Positions 15,854 to 25,410 of a DNA stretch of 64,000 nt are shown in pieces. The notes below the pieces were generated by a model. The model had not been told where the DNA came from and did no database searches. It saw nothing but the letters and a program-made list of their open reading frames with translations. Position 1 is the stretch's first letter. Each line of letters begins with the position of its first letter. This stretch comes from Streptomyces sp. NBC_01445 (GTDB lineage Bacteria > Actinomycetota > Actinomycetes > Streptomycetales > Streptomycetaceae): contig NZ_CP109485.1 of NCBI RefSeq assembly GCF_035918235.1, positions 186,001 to 250,000 on the forward strand, read 5' to 3'. The position numbers were made by a program, and so were the translations under genes.

Positions 15854-16603
15854 CTAAGGCTTGCGCGATGCGCCGCGCATGGCGTGGTGGACGCCGTCTC
15901 CCTTGAGGCGACAATCACGCAGAATCTCCCAGCACTTCATGCGGGCGAAGACGTGCTCGACGCGAGCTCTCACCTGCTTGTGGGACGTGTTGTGTGCGAC
16001 CTTCCAGTCGGGAAGTTCCTCGCCCGTGCGGCGGCGGTGCGGCATCACCAGGCCGGTACCCGGATAGCCGCCGTCCGCGATCGTCGTGGTGGCACCAACC
16101 GCGTCCCTGGCGCCGGATTCCGCCCATGCCTTGCAGTCATTGCGGTTGCCCGGAAGAGGCCGGCCGACCACGACGACAAGTCGGCTGTCGGCGTCGATGA
16201 CGACTTGGTGGTTGGTGGAGTACCGATAGTTCTTGGACTGCTCCGCGACTGAGTGGTCACGGGTGGGGACCAGGGTACCGTCCACGATGAGGACGGCACC
16301 CTTGGCGAACCGCTCGCGCTGCCGCAGCGCGAGTTTCGGGCCGAGGTGGTCGATGACCCGGTCGGCGGAAGACTTCGACACCCCGAACAGCGGGGCCAGT
16401 TGTCGCAGCGTGAGGTTGGTGCGCCAGTAAGCGGCCACCAGCAGCAGGCGATCCTCCAGCGGCAGCTTCCATGGCCGCCCCCGGACCGGGGCGTCCGCTT
16501 CCCCTCGGCGTAGCTGCTTCACCAACTTCCCAAAGACCCGCGGGCTCAGCCCGCTGAAACGGGCTATCCAAGTCGGCTCCGACGCCGTGATCACACCAGC
16601 CAC
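15854..16603 (-). CDS. IS5-family transposase (DDE_Tnp_4 type)
   Basis: 249 residues. The helix-turn-helix part has LTLRQLAPLFGVSKSSADRV; the DDE residues appear as LIVDGTLVPTRDH, TIADGGYPGTGLVM and RARVEHVFARMKCWEIL. All three acidic residues are present, so it may be active. The C-terminus ends MRGASRKP, which departs from the usual MRGIA end; a late frameshift that trims ~10 residues is likely. I could not define terminal repeats with confidence. Confidence 0.88.
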   Translation of the reverse strand: MAGVITASEPTWIARFSGLSPRVFGKLVKQLRRGEADAPVRGRPWKLPLEDRLLLVAAYWRTNLTLRQLAPLFGVSKSSADRVIDHLGPKLALRQRERFAKGAVLIVDGTLVPTRDHSVAEQSKNYRYSTNHQVVIDADSRLVVVVGRPLPGNRNDCKAWAESGARDAVGATTTIADGGYPGTGLVMPHRRRTGEELPDWKVAHNTSHKQVRARVEHVFARMKCWEILRDCRLKGDGVHHAMRGASRKP

Positions 16604-16651
16604 ATCAAGATCATCCCAAGGGGGACGGCTCGACCTCGATCACCCAGTCCT

Positions 16652-17152
16652 TCAGCTAAGGACCTTGACGTACCAGTGATCCGCCTTGCCATGCCCTTCG
16701 TAGGGTCCGGTTTCCTCGTAGCCGTACCTGGTGTACAAAGCCCGCGCCTCAGTGAGTTGGGTGTTGGTCTCGCACACGATCCGGGCAGCGCCCAGCCTCC
16801 TAGCTGATTGCTCGACGGCGAGGAGGAGGCCCCGGCCCAACCCCGCTCCCCGCCCAGCGGGGCGCACGAACATCCGCTTGAGCTCCGCAGTCTCCGGAGC
16901 GCCTCTGAGCAGCCGCAACCCTGCGCAGCCCAGGAACTCACCCTCATCCCCGCGCGCAACGAGAAACTCGCCGTCGGGCGGGCTGAGCACATGGTGAGGA
17001 TCTTCAACAAGCACCGCTTGCAGCTCTGCCTCTGTACCTGGGCGCCCCAGCACCCGCCGCCCCATCTCGGTGAAGTACTCCCGCATCACCTCATCGACAC
17101 CCGCGCCAATGACAGGCTCCGCCTTGATAGTCCACGTTGGCATGCAGGCCAT
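16652..17152 (-). CDS. GNAT-family N-acetyltransferase
   Basis: About 166 residues. The GNAT core is visible as GEFLVARGDEGEFLGCAGLR, then ELKRMFVRPAGRGAGLGRGL (the R/Q-x-x-G-x-G/A acetyl-CoA loop) and ARALYTRYGYEETGPYEGHG at the C-terminus. This is the general small-molecule GNAT type. The start is uncertain: ATGs lie at 17152 and 17143, while the frame stays open to 17218 and runs into the 33-bp dispersed repeat. Substrate unknown. Confidence 0.85.
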   Translation of the reverse strand: MACMPTWTIKAEPVIGAGVDEVMREYFTEMGRRVLGRPGTEAELQAVLVEDPHHVLSPPDGEFLVARGDEGEFLGCAGLRLLRGAPETAELKRMFVRPAGRGAGLGRGLLLAVEQSARRLGAARIVCETNTQLTEARALYTRYGYEETGPYEGHGKADHWYVKVLS

Positions 17153-17201
17153 GGTCCCCGAGCAACCTGTGGCCGTCCACCGTCCTCCCAACAGGTTTCC
17201 A

Positions 17202-17234
17202 ACCAACCACCACGCCACAGAGATCGTTTACGGG
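17202..17234 (+). repeat. 33-bp dispersed repeat, copy A
   Basis: Perfectly identical, in inverted orientation, to 34138-34170. It begins ACCAACCACCACGCC and ends GAGATCGTTTACGGG. It lies 8 bp left of the IS701-type element. No other copy was noticed in the window. Confidence 0.9.
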
Positions 17235-17241
17235 ACAAGCC

Positions 17242-18854
17242 TTAGCTTGATCTTTAACCTGTGCGGCGTGGTCGTGGGGTGGTTGACTTCGTCGTTCTCT
17301 TTTTCGCTGCCGCTGTTTTGCGGGGTGTATGCACGTCGTGGCGGGGTGTGGGTCGTGTGTTCTTTTGGCCCGGCGGCCGTCCGGGGCCAGGGCGCGAAGG
17401 TTTCGGTGCTTGGGCTGGACAGGCCGATTGCGGGCGGATGTGCCGGAAGTCGCGGCGGACTCGGGCGGGGGTGAGTCTGTCCGGCGGGGTGGGTTTCTCC
17501 CAGGGACGGCGCCGGTCGGCTGCGAGTGGGCGGGCGAGCCGCAGTTGGGTGTAGGCAGCGAGGATCAGCCAGGTCCATCGGTCGGCTGCCTCGGGGGTGC
17601 GGAGCTTTGGGGAGGTCCAGCCGAGGGTCTGTTTGAACAGGCGGAAGGTGTGCTCGATGTCGAAGCGCCGGAGATATGCCTGCCAGAGGCGGTCGGCGTC
17701 GTCCGGGGTCGCATCGGTGTCTGACCACCACAGCCAGACCGGCTTGGGTGTTGCTCCGCTGGGCAGATGGCCGATGTCCAGGCGGATCACCGTTCCTTCC
17801 ACGATCGGGAGGGTGCCGTCTGCGGCTGCCCAGGAAGAACGGTGGGTCAGCTTGGGGTGCAGCCGGTTCCAGGACCGGGCCCTGGCAGTGCCGTAGAGGC
17901 GGGTGTCGGTGATGGTTTCGGTGTCCGGGATGCTCCAGGTGTTGGGCTGTCCGAAGACGAACTCGCCGCCGTGCCGGGGCGGTCGGCCCTGAGTGTGTGG
18001 CAGCCGTGGTGGGACCGCTCTGCGCAGGACGCGGTCGGATCGCATCCTGGCCAGCACCTGGACCGGCAGGTCACCCAGGAGGAAGCCGAGGCGGGGCGCT
18101 TCGTATCCGGCGTCCGCGACGATGAGGATGTCGGGGTCGCCCGCCTGCCACTGCCCTGCTGCGATGAGTCGCTGCAGCAGATCGCGCAGTTGCCGGGCGG
18201 TGACGGTTGCGGTGTCGTCGCCAGGCTTCAGACGCAGCGCGTCCAGCGGCGCCGTCCATGAGCTACGGCCCGGCTCGAGCGCGCAGACGATCGAGTAGGG
18301 CCAGCCGGGGACCGGGATGTGCTGGTCCTTGCCCCGGCCATAGGTGTGACACAAAATCCGCTCGGGTGAGGTGTGGGCGTCGGGCCGCAGCCAGCAGGTG
18401 ACATCGATCGCCAGGACCAGCCGGCCGTCGGCAGACCGCGGCAGTGGCACCTCTGCCAGTGCCCGCCGCAGCCGGCCGTCATCGATGCGTCCACGGGCCA
18501 TGGCTGAGTAGAGCCCTCCATGGCCGCGGCGGTGCTCACCCACCAACGACAGTTCGGCCAGCGACCTCACCGGCCCGTCGCCGCACAGAACAGCATCAGC
18601 CAGCTCGAACAACACGTCCGAACGGGAGGTCAGGCAGGCATAGAACTCGCCCCGGAAGCATGACAGTTGTGCGAGCGACTCTCGCCGGGCGTCGTGATGC
18701 AGCAGACTCATCCTCACGGCCTTCGTGCTGAATGTGTGTGTTCCTTGGTCGGAGCACATGTTCAGACGAAGGCCGCCTTCATGTCCGGCAGATACCAAAC
18801 CGAGTGATCAAGTTCGACGGACCATTCGACGCCGCACGTTAAAGATCAAGTTAG
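17242..18854 (-). mobile_element. IS701-type insertion sequence
   Basis: A 1.6-kb element with 17-bp terminal inverted repeats at 17242-17258 and 18838-18854 (15 of 17 identical; shared core CTTGATCTTTAAC). It carries one transposase gene. No clear identical target duplication is seen next to these ends. Confidence 0.85.
17254..18711 (-). CDS. IS701-like transposase
   Basis: 485 residues from MSLLHHDARRESLAQLSCFR. Features are LVLAIDVTCWLRPDAHTSPE with the first catalytic Asp, DILIVADAGYEAPRLGFLL with the second, and FDIEHTFRLFKQTLGW with the Glu. The C-terminal ~50 residues are very basic and Pro-rich. All DDE residues are present and the frame is intact, so the element may still move. I chose the ATG at 18711 because it opens the conserved sequence; the frame is open to 18798. 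Confidence 0.9.
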   Translation of the reverse strand: MSLLHHDARRESLAQLSCFRGEFYACLTSRSDVLFELADAVLCGDGPVRSLAELSLVGEHRRGHGGLYSAMARGRIDDGRLRRALAEVPLPRSADGRLVLAIDVTCWLRPDAHTSPERILCHTYGRGKDQHIPVPGWPYSIVCALEPGRSSWTAPLDALRLKPGDDTATVTARQLRDLLQRLIAAGQWQAGDPDILIVADAGYEAPRLGFLLGDLPVQVLARMRSDRVLRRAVPPRLPHTQGRPPRHGGEFVFGQPNTWSIPDTETITDTRLYGTARARSWNRLHPKLTHRSSWAAADGTLPIVEGTVIRLDIGHLPSGATPKPVWLWWSDTDATPDDADRLWQAYLRRFDIEHTFRLFKQTLGWTSPKLRTPEAADRWTWLILAAYTQLRLARPLAADRRRPWEKPTPPDRLTPARVRRDFRHIRPQSACPAQAPKPSRPGPGRPPGQKNTRPTPRHDVHTPRKTAAAKKRTTKSTTPRPRRTG

Positions 18855-19110
18855 GTGAGCGCTGGCACCTACTAACAGGACTACAGTCCCGGCCGTACAC
18901 GAATCCAAGCGGGTCAGAAGCCACATGCCATACCGGTCTGCACGGGAATGACGCCGACTTTCGTCACTCGCATCACAGGAAGCAGAGGGCGTCAGCGTCT
19001 TCTCCCAGTTCAGGGCAGGTTCCCCACTGACACCTCAGTGACGATCGGCAACTGCCAATTTCATGCAGCCCATCACTTCGGGCGTTGCAGGGAGCCGAGG
19101 ACTGGCCGGC
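18855..19110. other. Intergenic, no gene seen
   Basis: Right flank of the IS701-type element. Nothing recognisable. Confidence 0.4.
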
Positions 19111-19265
19111 CACGGCGGCACCGAGCTGCTGCGGCTGGTGCGCGCGGGGGAGGGCGCGCAGGCGGCCGATCTCGTCGAGAAGCACATCCGTGTTCCACGG
19201 CACGCTGGTCGACGAGATGCGTGAGGCCCATGAGGAACGCAGGGCCCACGAGGAGCGCCGGGTGA
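19111..19265 (+). pseudogene. Possible GntR/FCD regulator tail
   Basis: HGGTELLRLVRAGEGAQAAD and VEKHIR, then in another frame GTLVDEMREAHEERR, resemble the last helices of FCD-domain GntR regulators with a frameshift near 19197. The rest of the gene is absent. It is a relic at the left edge of the catabolic cluster. Confidence 0.4.
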
Positions 19266-19457
19266 GGACGCCGGCGGCCCGCCGCCGTGGCAGAGGACTG
19301 GAGGTCGGCAGCCGAAGGGGCGGCGGGCGGCGCGTGCCGGGGCACGCCATGCACCGCCGCCCTGCTCGGGCGGCGGTGACCGCCTCCCCGACCGCGGAGG
19401 CGGCCAGGAGGTGAAGGATGGCGAAGGTCGGCGTGCGTGGGGCAGAATCCCGGACAT

Positions 19458-20414
19458 ATGAGCCCACGGCAGTCCCGTCCCACGCACCTCGCGAACCTCG
19501 ATCTCAACCTCCTGGTGACGCTGCGAGCGCTGCTGCGCGAGCGGAACGTCACCCGGGCCGCCCGGAACCTCGGCGTCACCCAGCCCGCCGTCAGCGCCGC
19601 GCTGTCCCGGCTGCGCCGACATTTCGGGGACGAGCTGCTCGCCCGGGTGCAGGGTGCCTACGTCCTGACGCCGCTCGCCGCGCAGCTGGCCGGGCAGGTC
19701 GAGACCGTGTGCGCGGCCGCCGAGAGGCTCTTCGCGACAGGCAGGGCGTTCGACCCCGACACCACCGAGCGGGAGTTCACGCTGCTGATGGCCGACTACC
19801 AGGCGACGGTCCTCGGCCCCGCGCTGTCACGGCTGTTCGACCGCGAGGCGCCGCATGCGGCGCTCCACGTCCAGCTCATCAGGGAGACCCTGGGCAGTGG
19901 CGCGGGCGACGCGATCCGGCTCGTCGACGCCATGGTCTCCCCGCCGCTGGGCCACTTCCGCACCCCAGGTGTCCACTCGGCTCCGCTCTTCCAGGACCGG
20001 TGGGTCTGTCTGGTGTCCGCCGACCACCCGCTGTGCGGGACCGAGTCGTTCGGCATCGAGGACCTGGCACGGCTGCCGTGGGTGGTGCCCTACCACCGGG
20101 ACGAGGGCTACCCGTCGGCCGCTCCGGCGACCCGGCAGCTGAGCACCCTGGGCATCCGGCCACGGATCGCCGTACGCGTGGAGAGCTACCGGGCCGTGCC
20201 CGACTTCATCTCCGGAACGCGGCGGGTGGCGCTCGTTCCGGAGCGGCTCGCCGCGCCGCTGAGGTCCGCGCACGGGCTGCGCACGCTCGCCTGCCCGGTA
20301 TCGCTCGATCCGCTGGAAGAGCATCTCTGGTGGGACGCGAGCCACGACGAGGACCCGGCGCACAGCTGGCTGCGTGACCTGGTGGCCCGGGCGGCGGCCC
20401 GCCTTGGACCATAA
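19458..20414 (+). CDS. LysR-family regulator (NodD/NahR-like)
   Basis: 318 residues. The N-terminal HTH reads LDLNLLVTLRALLRERNVTR and PAVSAALSRLRRHFGDELL; the effector-binding domain (about 95-318) has the NodD/NahR-type region FTLLMADYQATVLGPALSRL. Members of this branch usually activate aromatic or organic-acid catabolism. The gene points toward the MFS/dehydratase operon 490 bp downstream and probably controls it. I chose the ATG at 19458; no strong SD is seen. Confidence 0.92.
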   Translation: MSPRQSRPTHLANLDLNLLVTLRALLRERNVTRAARNLGVTQPAVSAALSRLRRHFGDELLARVQGAYVLTPLAAQLAGQVETVCAAAERLFATGRAFDPDTTEREFTLLMADYQATVLGPALSRLFDREAPHAALHVQLIRETLGSGAGDAIRLVDAMVSPPLGHFRTPGVHSAPLFQDRWVCLVSADHPLCGTESFGIEDLARLPWVVPYHRDEGYPSAAPATRQLSTLGIRPRIAVRVESYRAVPDFISGTRRVALVPERLAAPLRSAHGLRTLACPVSLDPLEEHLWWDASHDEDPAHSWLRDLVARAAARLGP

Positions 20415-20653
20415 ACGGAATTGATACCTCCCAGTCGAACGCTCTATTGACCTGGGCATTCCCTCCGGCGAGACGGTCCGCCTACGGTGCGGGGCATGCA
20501 GTGAGAGCCGCGGTCGCGGCACAACCCCCTTCCACAGGAGCCCTCGATGCCCCATGTCCTGACCATGGCGCAGGTCACATCTGATCGACGGCCTGCCCAT
20601 GCTCGGCGAGCATGTGGGGAGCTCCCTGATCGGCCCGTTCTTCCGGAGCGGCG
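20415..20653. other. Intergenic before the importer gene
   Basis: It contains TTGACC at about 20447 and probably the cluster promoter, but no convincing -10 at the right distance. No gene is recognised. Confidence 0.3.
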
Positions 20654-20860
20654 GGCTTCTTCCAGGCGACCCGGCTCGCCGGCGCCGCACCCCTCGGCAT
20701 GGCCTTCGCGGCCATGACCGGAACAGCCGCGCTCGGCGCGGTCGTCACCCGCGTCCCCACCGTGACCGGTACGGACCGGGACCCGCTGACCGACATCCGA
20801 ACCGGGGACCGGGGCAGCGTCGACGCCGGCCAGGGCATCGCCACGGCCCGCATCGACCCC
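20654..20860 (+). pseudogene. Aconitase X small-subunit (DUF126) relic
   Basis: GFFQATRLAGAAPLGMAFAA followed by TAALGAVVTRVPTVTGTDRD and IRTGDRGSVDA matches the C-terminal half of the intact small subunit at 26709-27164 (GFFQSTRLMGTAPLAMVFTN and AALGAIVTRVPTVTELDDDP). The N-terminal half is missing. This is a decayed duplicate just before the importer gene. Confidence 0.8.
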
Positions 20861-20901
20861 GCACCCCGCCCCGCCCTCCCCTCAATGATGAGGAGACGTC
20901 C

Positions 20902-22320
20902 ATGAGCGCCACACCACACCTCGTGGAACTGGCCCCGATCATCGAGCGTCAGCGAGCGAACCGCCGCTGGCTGTTGATGTACGCGGTCTGCTGTCTGATC
21001 ACCTTCCTCGACGGCTTCGACTTCCAGATCCTGTCGTTCGCCGCCACCTACCTCAAGAAGGACTTCGGGCTCACCGAGACGCAGCTCGGCACCCTGGGCA
21101 CGGTCGGCCTCTTCGGCACCATGATCGGTGCGCTGATCATGGGTTATCTGGCGGACCGGATGGGACGCCGTCCCACCATCATCGTGTCGGTCGCCGGATT
21201 CGGCGTCTTCATGCTCGGTTTCGCCCAGGCGGACACCTACGCACACCTGTTCGCCCTGCGCTTCATATCCGGGCTCTTCCTCGGCGGCGTACTCCCGCTG
21301 ACCTGGGCCCTGGCGGCCGAGTACGCGCCGAAGCGGTTCCGGGTGACCGCCGTCTCCATCATCATGTGCGGCTACACGCTCGGCGGCGCCGCCGGCGGTC
21401 CCGTCTCCAACTGGCTGATCCCCGACTACGGCTGGCGATCGGTGTTCGTCGTCGGCGGTGTCTGCTCCCTGCTCACCGTCCTCGCGGTGCTGCCGCTGCT
21501 GCCCGAGTCGGTGAAGTTCCTGGCGCTGAAGGCCCGCCCCGACAGCGACGAGCGCATCTCCCGCATCCTGAGCCGCTTCCAGCCGGGCCTGTCCATCGAG
21601 CCCGGGACCCGCTTCACCACCGAGGCCCAGGAGCAGGCGCACTCGGGCAAGCGGTTCACCCCCGCCCAGCTCTTCCGCGGCCACCTCGCCGCCATCACTC
21701 CCCTGCTGTGGGTCGTCTACCTCCTCTCCTCGGCGCTGATCTACTTCCTGGTCTTCTGGACCCCAATGATCAACGAGCGGATGGGCTTCAGCGTGAGCGC
21801 GGCCGCCACCATCGCCGCCCTGGCGAGCGTCGCGGGCGCCGTCGCGCAGCTGTTCATCAGCCGGTTCGTCGACCGCAAGGGCGCGGGCATCATCCTGTGG
21901 ATGCCGCTCGCAGCCGTCGTCTGCATGGTGACGCTGGGCAGCGGAGCTCTCGCCCCGGCCGTCTACGTCGCCTTCGTCATCGGCGCCAAGATGTTCGTCA
22001 ACGGCGGTCATGGCGGTATCACCAGCATCGCCGGCACCTTCTACCCGACGGCGATCCGTGCCAACGGTGCCGCCTGGGCGTCCTCGGTCGCCAAGATCGG
22101 TGCGATGGTCGGTCCCTGGCTCGGCGGTGTCATCCTCGACGCCGGTCTCGGGGCACAAGGCGCGTTCACCGTGTTCGCGGTCTGCCCGGCCGTGATGGTG
22201 GTGGTGCTGTTCGTGTTCGGCCGGGTCCAGCGTCGGCTGCCGGCCGAGGCCGAGGGAGCGATCTCCGTGGAGACACCCACGACCGGCGTGGCGCCGGTGA
22301 AGACGGCGGCCGCCTCCTGA
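20902..22320 (+). CDS. MFS transporter, aromatic-acid:H+ symporter type
   Basis: 472 residues, 12 transmembrane segments. The MFS signature between TM2 and TM3 is GYLADRMGRRPTIIVSVAGF. The N-terminal LITFLDGFDFQILSFAATYL carries the DGFD/DxxD motif of the AAHS (BenK/PcaK-like) group. AGGAGA lies 6 nt before the ATG. It is first in a run with the dehydratase, FAD enzyme and aconitase X genes, so it probably imports their organic-acid substrate. Orientation and spacing (65 bp to the next gene) suggest one transcript. Confidence 0.92.
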   Translation: MSATPHLVELAPIIERQRANRRWLLMYAVCCLITFLDGFDFQILSFAATYLKKDFGLTETQLGTLGTVGLFGTMIGALIMGYLADRMGRRPTIIVSVAGFGVFMLGFAQADTYAHLFALRFISGLFLGGVLPLTWALAAEYAPKRFRVTAVSIIMCGYTLGGAAGGPVSNWLIPDYGWRSVFVVGGVCSLLTVLAVLPLLPESVKFLALKARPDSDERISRILSRFQPGLSIEPGTRFTTEAQEQAHSGKRFTPAQLFRGHLAAITPLLWVVYLLSSALIYFLVFWTPMINERMGFSVSAAATIAALASVAGAVAQLFISRFVDRKGAGIILWMPLAAVVCMVTLGSGALAPAVYVAFVIGAKMFVNGGHGGITSIAGTFYPTAIRANGAAWASSVAKIGAMVGPWLGGVILDAGLGAQGAFTVFAVCPAVMVVVLFVFGRVQRRLPAEAEGAISVETPTTGVAPVKTAAAS

Positions 22321-22385
22321 TGACGGACGCCCGCCTCAGTCACTTCGCACAGAACCACCAGCAACAACCAGGAAAGAGTCAAGCG

Positions 22386-24080
22386 GTGTCCACAGAGCTG
22401 CGGAGCAACCATCCGATCGGGTCTTCCCGCTGGGCGACGACCCGCACGCAGTGGAAGGCGCTGGGTTACAACGACGAGGAGATCCGTCGGCCCAAGATCG
22501 CCATCGTCAACTCCTCCTCCGGGCTGGCGCCGTGCTTCGCCCACCTCGACAAGGTCGCGGAGGCCGTCCGCCAGTCGGTGTACGACGCCGGCGGGCTGGG
22601 CTTCGAGATCCGCACCGTCGCGCCGACGGACTTCAGCATGGCCGCCGGCCGGGGCGGCGGATATGTGCTCTCGGGCCGCGACCTGGTGTCCTACGACATC
22701 GAGTCGGTGGTCGAGGGCGCGAAGCTCGACGGAATGATCTGCCTGGCGTCGTGCGACAAGACGACGCCCGGCCAGCTGATGGCGGCCGCGCGGACCGACG
22801 TCCCCACCGTGATCGTCGCCTGCGGATACCAGAGCTGCGGTGTCCTCGACAACGGTCGCCGTGTCGACATCGAGGAGGTCTTCGTCGACGCCGGCAAGCT
22901 CGCCGCGGGCGCCATCAGCTTCGACGACCTCTGCCAGATGTCCGACCGCGCCATCACCGGCCCCGGCGTCTGCCAGGGGATGGGCACCGCCAACACCATG
23001 CACATCGTCGCCGAGGCGCTCGGGATGGCGCTGCCCGGCTCCACCCCGACCCAGGCCAACAGCGAGACGATGTGGGCGGCCGCGAAGGCCGCCGGCCCGG
23101 TCGTCATGGCGGCGATCGAGGCGGACCGGCGCCCCAGCACGGTGATGACCCCCGCCGCGTTCCGCAACGCGGTGACGGCGGTCATCGCGGTCAGCGGCTC
23201 GATCAACGCGGTCAAGCATCTGGAGGCGATCGCCGCGGAGTCGCCGTACGACATCGATGTCCACCGGCTCTTCGAGGAGATCGGGCGGGAGGTCGGGCCG
23301 ATCGCGGCCGTCCAGCCCAACGGGCCCACGACGATCGACGAGTTCGACGCCGCAGGCGGCGCTCGCGGCGTGCTCCGGCAGCTCGGCGACAGGATCGACG
23401 GCTCCGCCATGACGGTCACGGGCAAGCCGATGGCCGAGGCCGTCGCCGGCGCCCCCGTCGACGCGGAGGTGATCCGCGCCGAGCCGATGCGCGCCGAGTC
23501 CACCATCGTCCTGATGCGCGGCAACCTGTGCCCCGACTCCGGCATCGTGAAGCTGTCGGTGACGGAGAACCGGGCCCGCACCTTCCGCGGCACGGCGCGT
23601 GTCTTCGAGGCAGCGCCCGAGGCCACCGAGGCGATCGAGCGCGGCGAGGTGCTGCCGGGCGAGGTCCTCGTGCTGCGGGGGCTTGGCGTCACCGGAACAC
23701 CGGGGATGGGGATGGCCTCCAACGTGGTCTTCGCGCTGAACGGCGCCGGCCTGAGCGAGCAGGTGGCGTTCGTGACCGACGGGCAGCTCTCGGGGCTCGT
23801 CAACAAGGGCATCGTCGTCGGCGAGATCTCGCCCGAGGCAGGCGTGCCCGGCCCGCTGGGCGTCGTCCGCACCGGTGACGAGATCGCGATCGACGTCCCG
23901 AACCGGACCGTCGACCTGCTGATCGACGACGAAGAGCTGAACCGCCGGATCGAGGCGTACGCCGAAACACGCGCGCCGCAGACCTGGCCGGCGCGGCCCG
24001 GCTCCTGGCTCGGCGTGTACGCCGACGCCGTGGAGCCGCTCGACCGGGGCGCCACGCTGCGCCGGACCGCCGCCAACTGA
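22386..24080 (+). CDS. IlvD/Edd-family Fe-S dehydratase
   Basis: 564 residues. IlvD/Edd enzymes remove water from 2,3-dihydroxy acids or sugar acids using an Fe-S cluster. The three ligand cysteines are in place: Cys50 (GLAPCFAHL), Cys123 (LASCDKTTPGQLMAAAR) and Cys196 (GVCQGMGTANTM). The C-terminal swivel domain has MRGNLCPDSGIVKLSV and VTDGQLSGLVNKG. It is not housekeeping IlvD: the N-terminal motif is NSSSGLAPC rather than NSWNDITPC. The GTG at 22386 follows GGAAAGAG. It sits between importer and FAD oxidoreductase in one operon, so a catabolic dehydration step is likely. Confidence 0.93.
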   Translation: MSTELRSNHPIGSSRWATTRTQWKALGYNDEEIRRPKIAIVNSSSGLAPCFAHLDKVAEAVRQSVYDAGGLGFEIRTVAPTDFSMAAGRGGGYVLSGRDLVSYDIESVVEGAKLDGMICLASCDKTTPGQLMAAARTDVPTVIVACGYQSCGVLDNGRRVDIEEVFVDAGKLAAGAISFDDLCQMSDRAITGPGVCQGMGTANTMHIVAEALGMALPGSTPTQANSETMWAAAKAAGPVVMAAIEADRRPSTVMTPAAFRNAVTAVIAVSGSINAVKHLEAIAAESPYDIDVHRLFEEIGREVGPIAAVQPNGPTTIDEFDAAGGARGVLRQLGDRIDGSAMTVTGKPMAEAVAGAPVDAEVIRAEPMRAESTIVLMRGNLCPDSGIVKLSVTENRARTFRGTARVFEAAPEATEAIERGEVLPGEVLVLRGLGVTGTPGMGMASNVVFALNGAGLSEQVAFVTDGQLSGLVNKGIVVGEISPEAGVPGPLGVVRTGDEIAIDVPNRTVDLLIDDEELNRRIEAYAETRAPQTWPARPGSWLGVYADAVEPLDRGATLRRTAAN

Positions 24081-24110
24081 CCAACGCTCTCAAGAAAGAC
24101 GAACGACACC

Positions 24111-25400
24111 ATGCCCCACGCCCTTTCCGATCTCGTCGTCCACACGGTCACCAAGCCGGCCGACCATCCGGCCGAACGGCTCGACGCCGACATCCTCGTC
24201 GTCGGTGCCGGCATCGCCGGGCTCTCGGCGGCCATCCAGGCGCGCCGCCTCGGCCGCGACGTCGTCCTCGTCGACGCGCTCCCGGTCCTCGGCGGCCAGT
24301 GCGTCAACTCGATGATCGGGCTCTTCTGCGGGATCTACGGCAACGCGCCCGACTACCGCCAGCTGACCTACGGGATCTTCGGCGAGCTCTTCGAGGCGAT
24401 GGAGAAGACCAACGACATCTACTACCGCCGTACTCACACCCAGACGGTGGTCTACGACGAGGTGGCCCTCGGCCGCTGGTTCGAGAACATCGTCCAGGAG
24501 CTCGGCATCCGGGTGGTCCTCGGCGCCTCCGTCAGCGGCGTGGGGATCGAGGGCGGCGTCATCGAGCGGGTCGACTTCGCCACCCGCTTCGGCCCCGTGA
24601 GCGTCACCGCCCGCGGTGTCGTCGACACGACCGGCGACGCTGCGCTCGCCTGGGAGGCGGGGCTGCCCTGCCAGGTCCCCGACCGTACCGTCTGGGGCTC
24701 CCAGCAGATCCGCCTGGAGGGACTCGACGAGTCCGGCAATCCGGAGCCCGCCGAGCTGGTGGCCCGGGTCGACGAGAAGGCCGGCGAGTACGGCCTCGTC
24801 CGCCGCGACGGGCTCGCGTTCTTCTTCCCGGGCCGCAACACCGCGGTGATGAACATGACCCACGTCGAGGCTCCCCTGACCGCCGTCGAGGCCACCGACG
24901 CGCAGCTGCGGGGCCGCGCCCAGGCGGACCGGGTCGTGAAGTTCCTCCGGCAGGAGTTCCCGAAGGCGTTCAAGAACGCCAAGGTCCAGGCCTACGGATT
25001 CCCGGGGCGGCGGCAGGCCCGCTGGCTCGCCGCCTCCCACCAGCTGACCCTCGACGAGGTACGGCAGGAGACGAAGTTCGACGACGCCATCGCCCGGACG
25101 GCCTGGCCGGTCGAGCTGCACGACCGGGTCGAGGGCTACGTATGGGAGACCTTCGGCCCCGACCACGTCCACTACGTCCCGCTGCGCAGCATGCTCTCGC
25201 CGCAGGCGCACAACCTCGTGGCCGCGGGCCGCTGTGTCGACGGGGACGCCGCCGCCCTCTCCAGCGTCCGGGTGATGGGCCCTTGCTCGGCGATGGGCCT
25301 CGCCGCCGCGCACGCCCTCGACCTGACCCTGGGCGAGGACGTCCACCAAGTCGACCTCGGGGCGCTGCGCGACCGCGTCCGTGAGAACGTCGAGGACTGA
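24111..25400 (+). CDS. FAD-dependent oxidoreductase
   Basis: 429 residues. The dinucleotide-binding motif DILVVGAGIAGLSAAIQARR lies at about 25-45, followed by an acidic VLVDALPVLGGQC. The GGQC and GLFCGIYG segments are typical of the FAD_oxidored (PF12831) family. The C-terminal FAD contact is AGRCVDGDAAALSSVRVMGP. Expected to oxidise a hydroxy or saturated intermediate of the pathway. It starts 30 bp after the dehydratase and ends 10 bp before aconitase X. Substrate unknown. Confidence 0.9.
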   Translation: MPHALSDLVVHTVTKPADHPAERLDADILVVGAGIAGLSAAIQARRLGRDVVLVDALPVLGGQCVNSMIGLFCGIYGNAPDYRQLTYGIFGELFEAMEKTNDIYYRRTHTQTVVYDEVALGRWFENIVQELGIRVVLGASVSGVGIEGGVIERVDFATRFGPVSVTARGVVDTTGDAALAWEAGLPCQVPDRTVWGSQQIRLEGLDESGNPEPAELVARVDEKAGEYGLVRRDGLAFFFPGRNTAVMNMTHVEAPLTAVEATDAQLRGRAQADRVVKFLRQEFPKAFKNAKVQAYGFPGRRQARWLAASHQLTLDEVRQETKFDDAIARTAWPVELHDRVEGYVWETFGPDHVHYVPLRSMLSPQAHNLVAAGRCVDGDAAALSSVRVMGPCSAMGLAAAHALDLTLGEDVHQVDLGALRDRVRENVED

Positions 25401-25410
25401 GGAGGAGCCG

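Noticed and set aside
20575..22158. Minus-strand frame of 527 codons over the importer
   Set aside because: Antisense of a clear MFS protein; Asp/Glu/Gly-biased composition typical of shadows.
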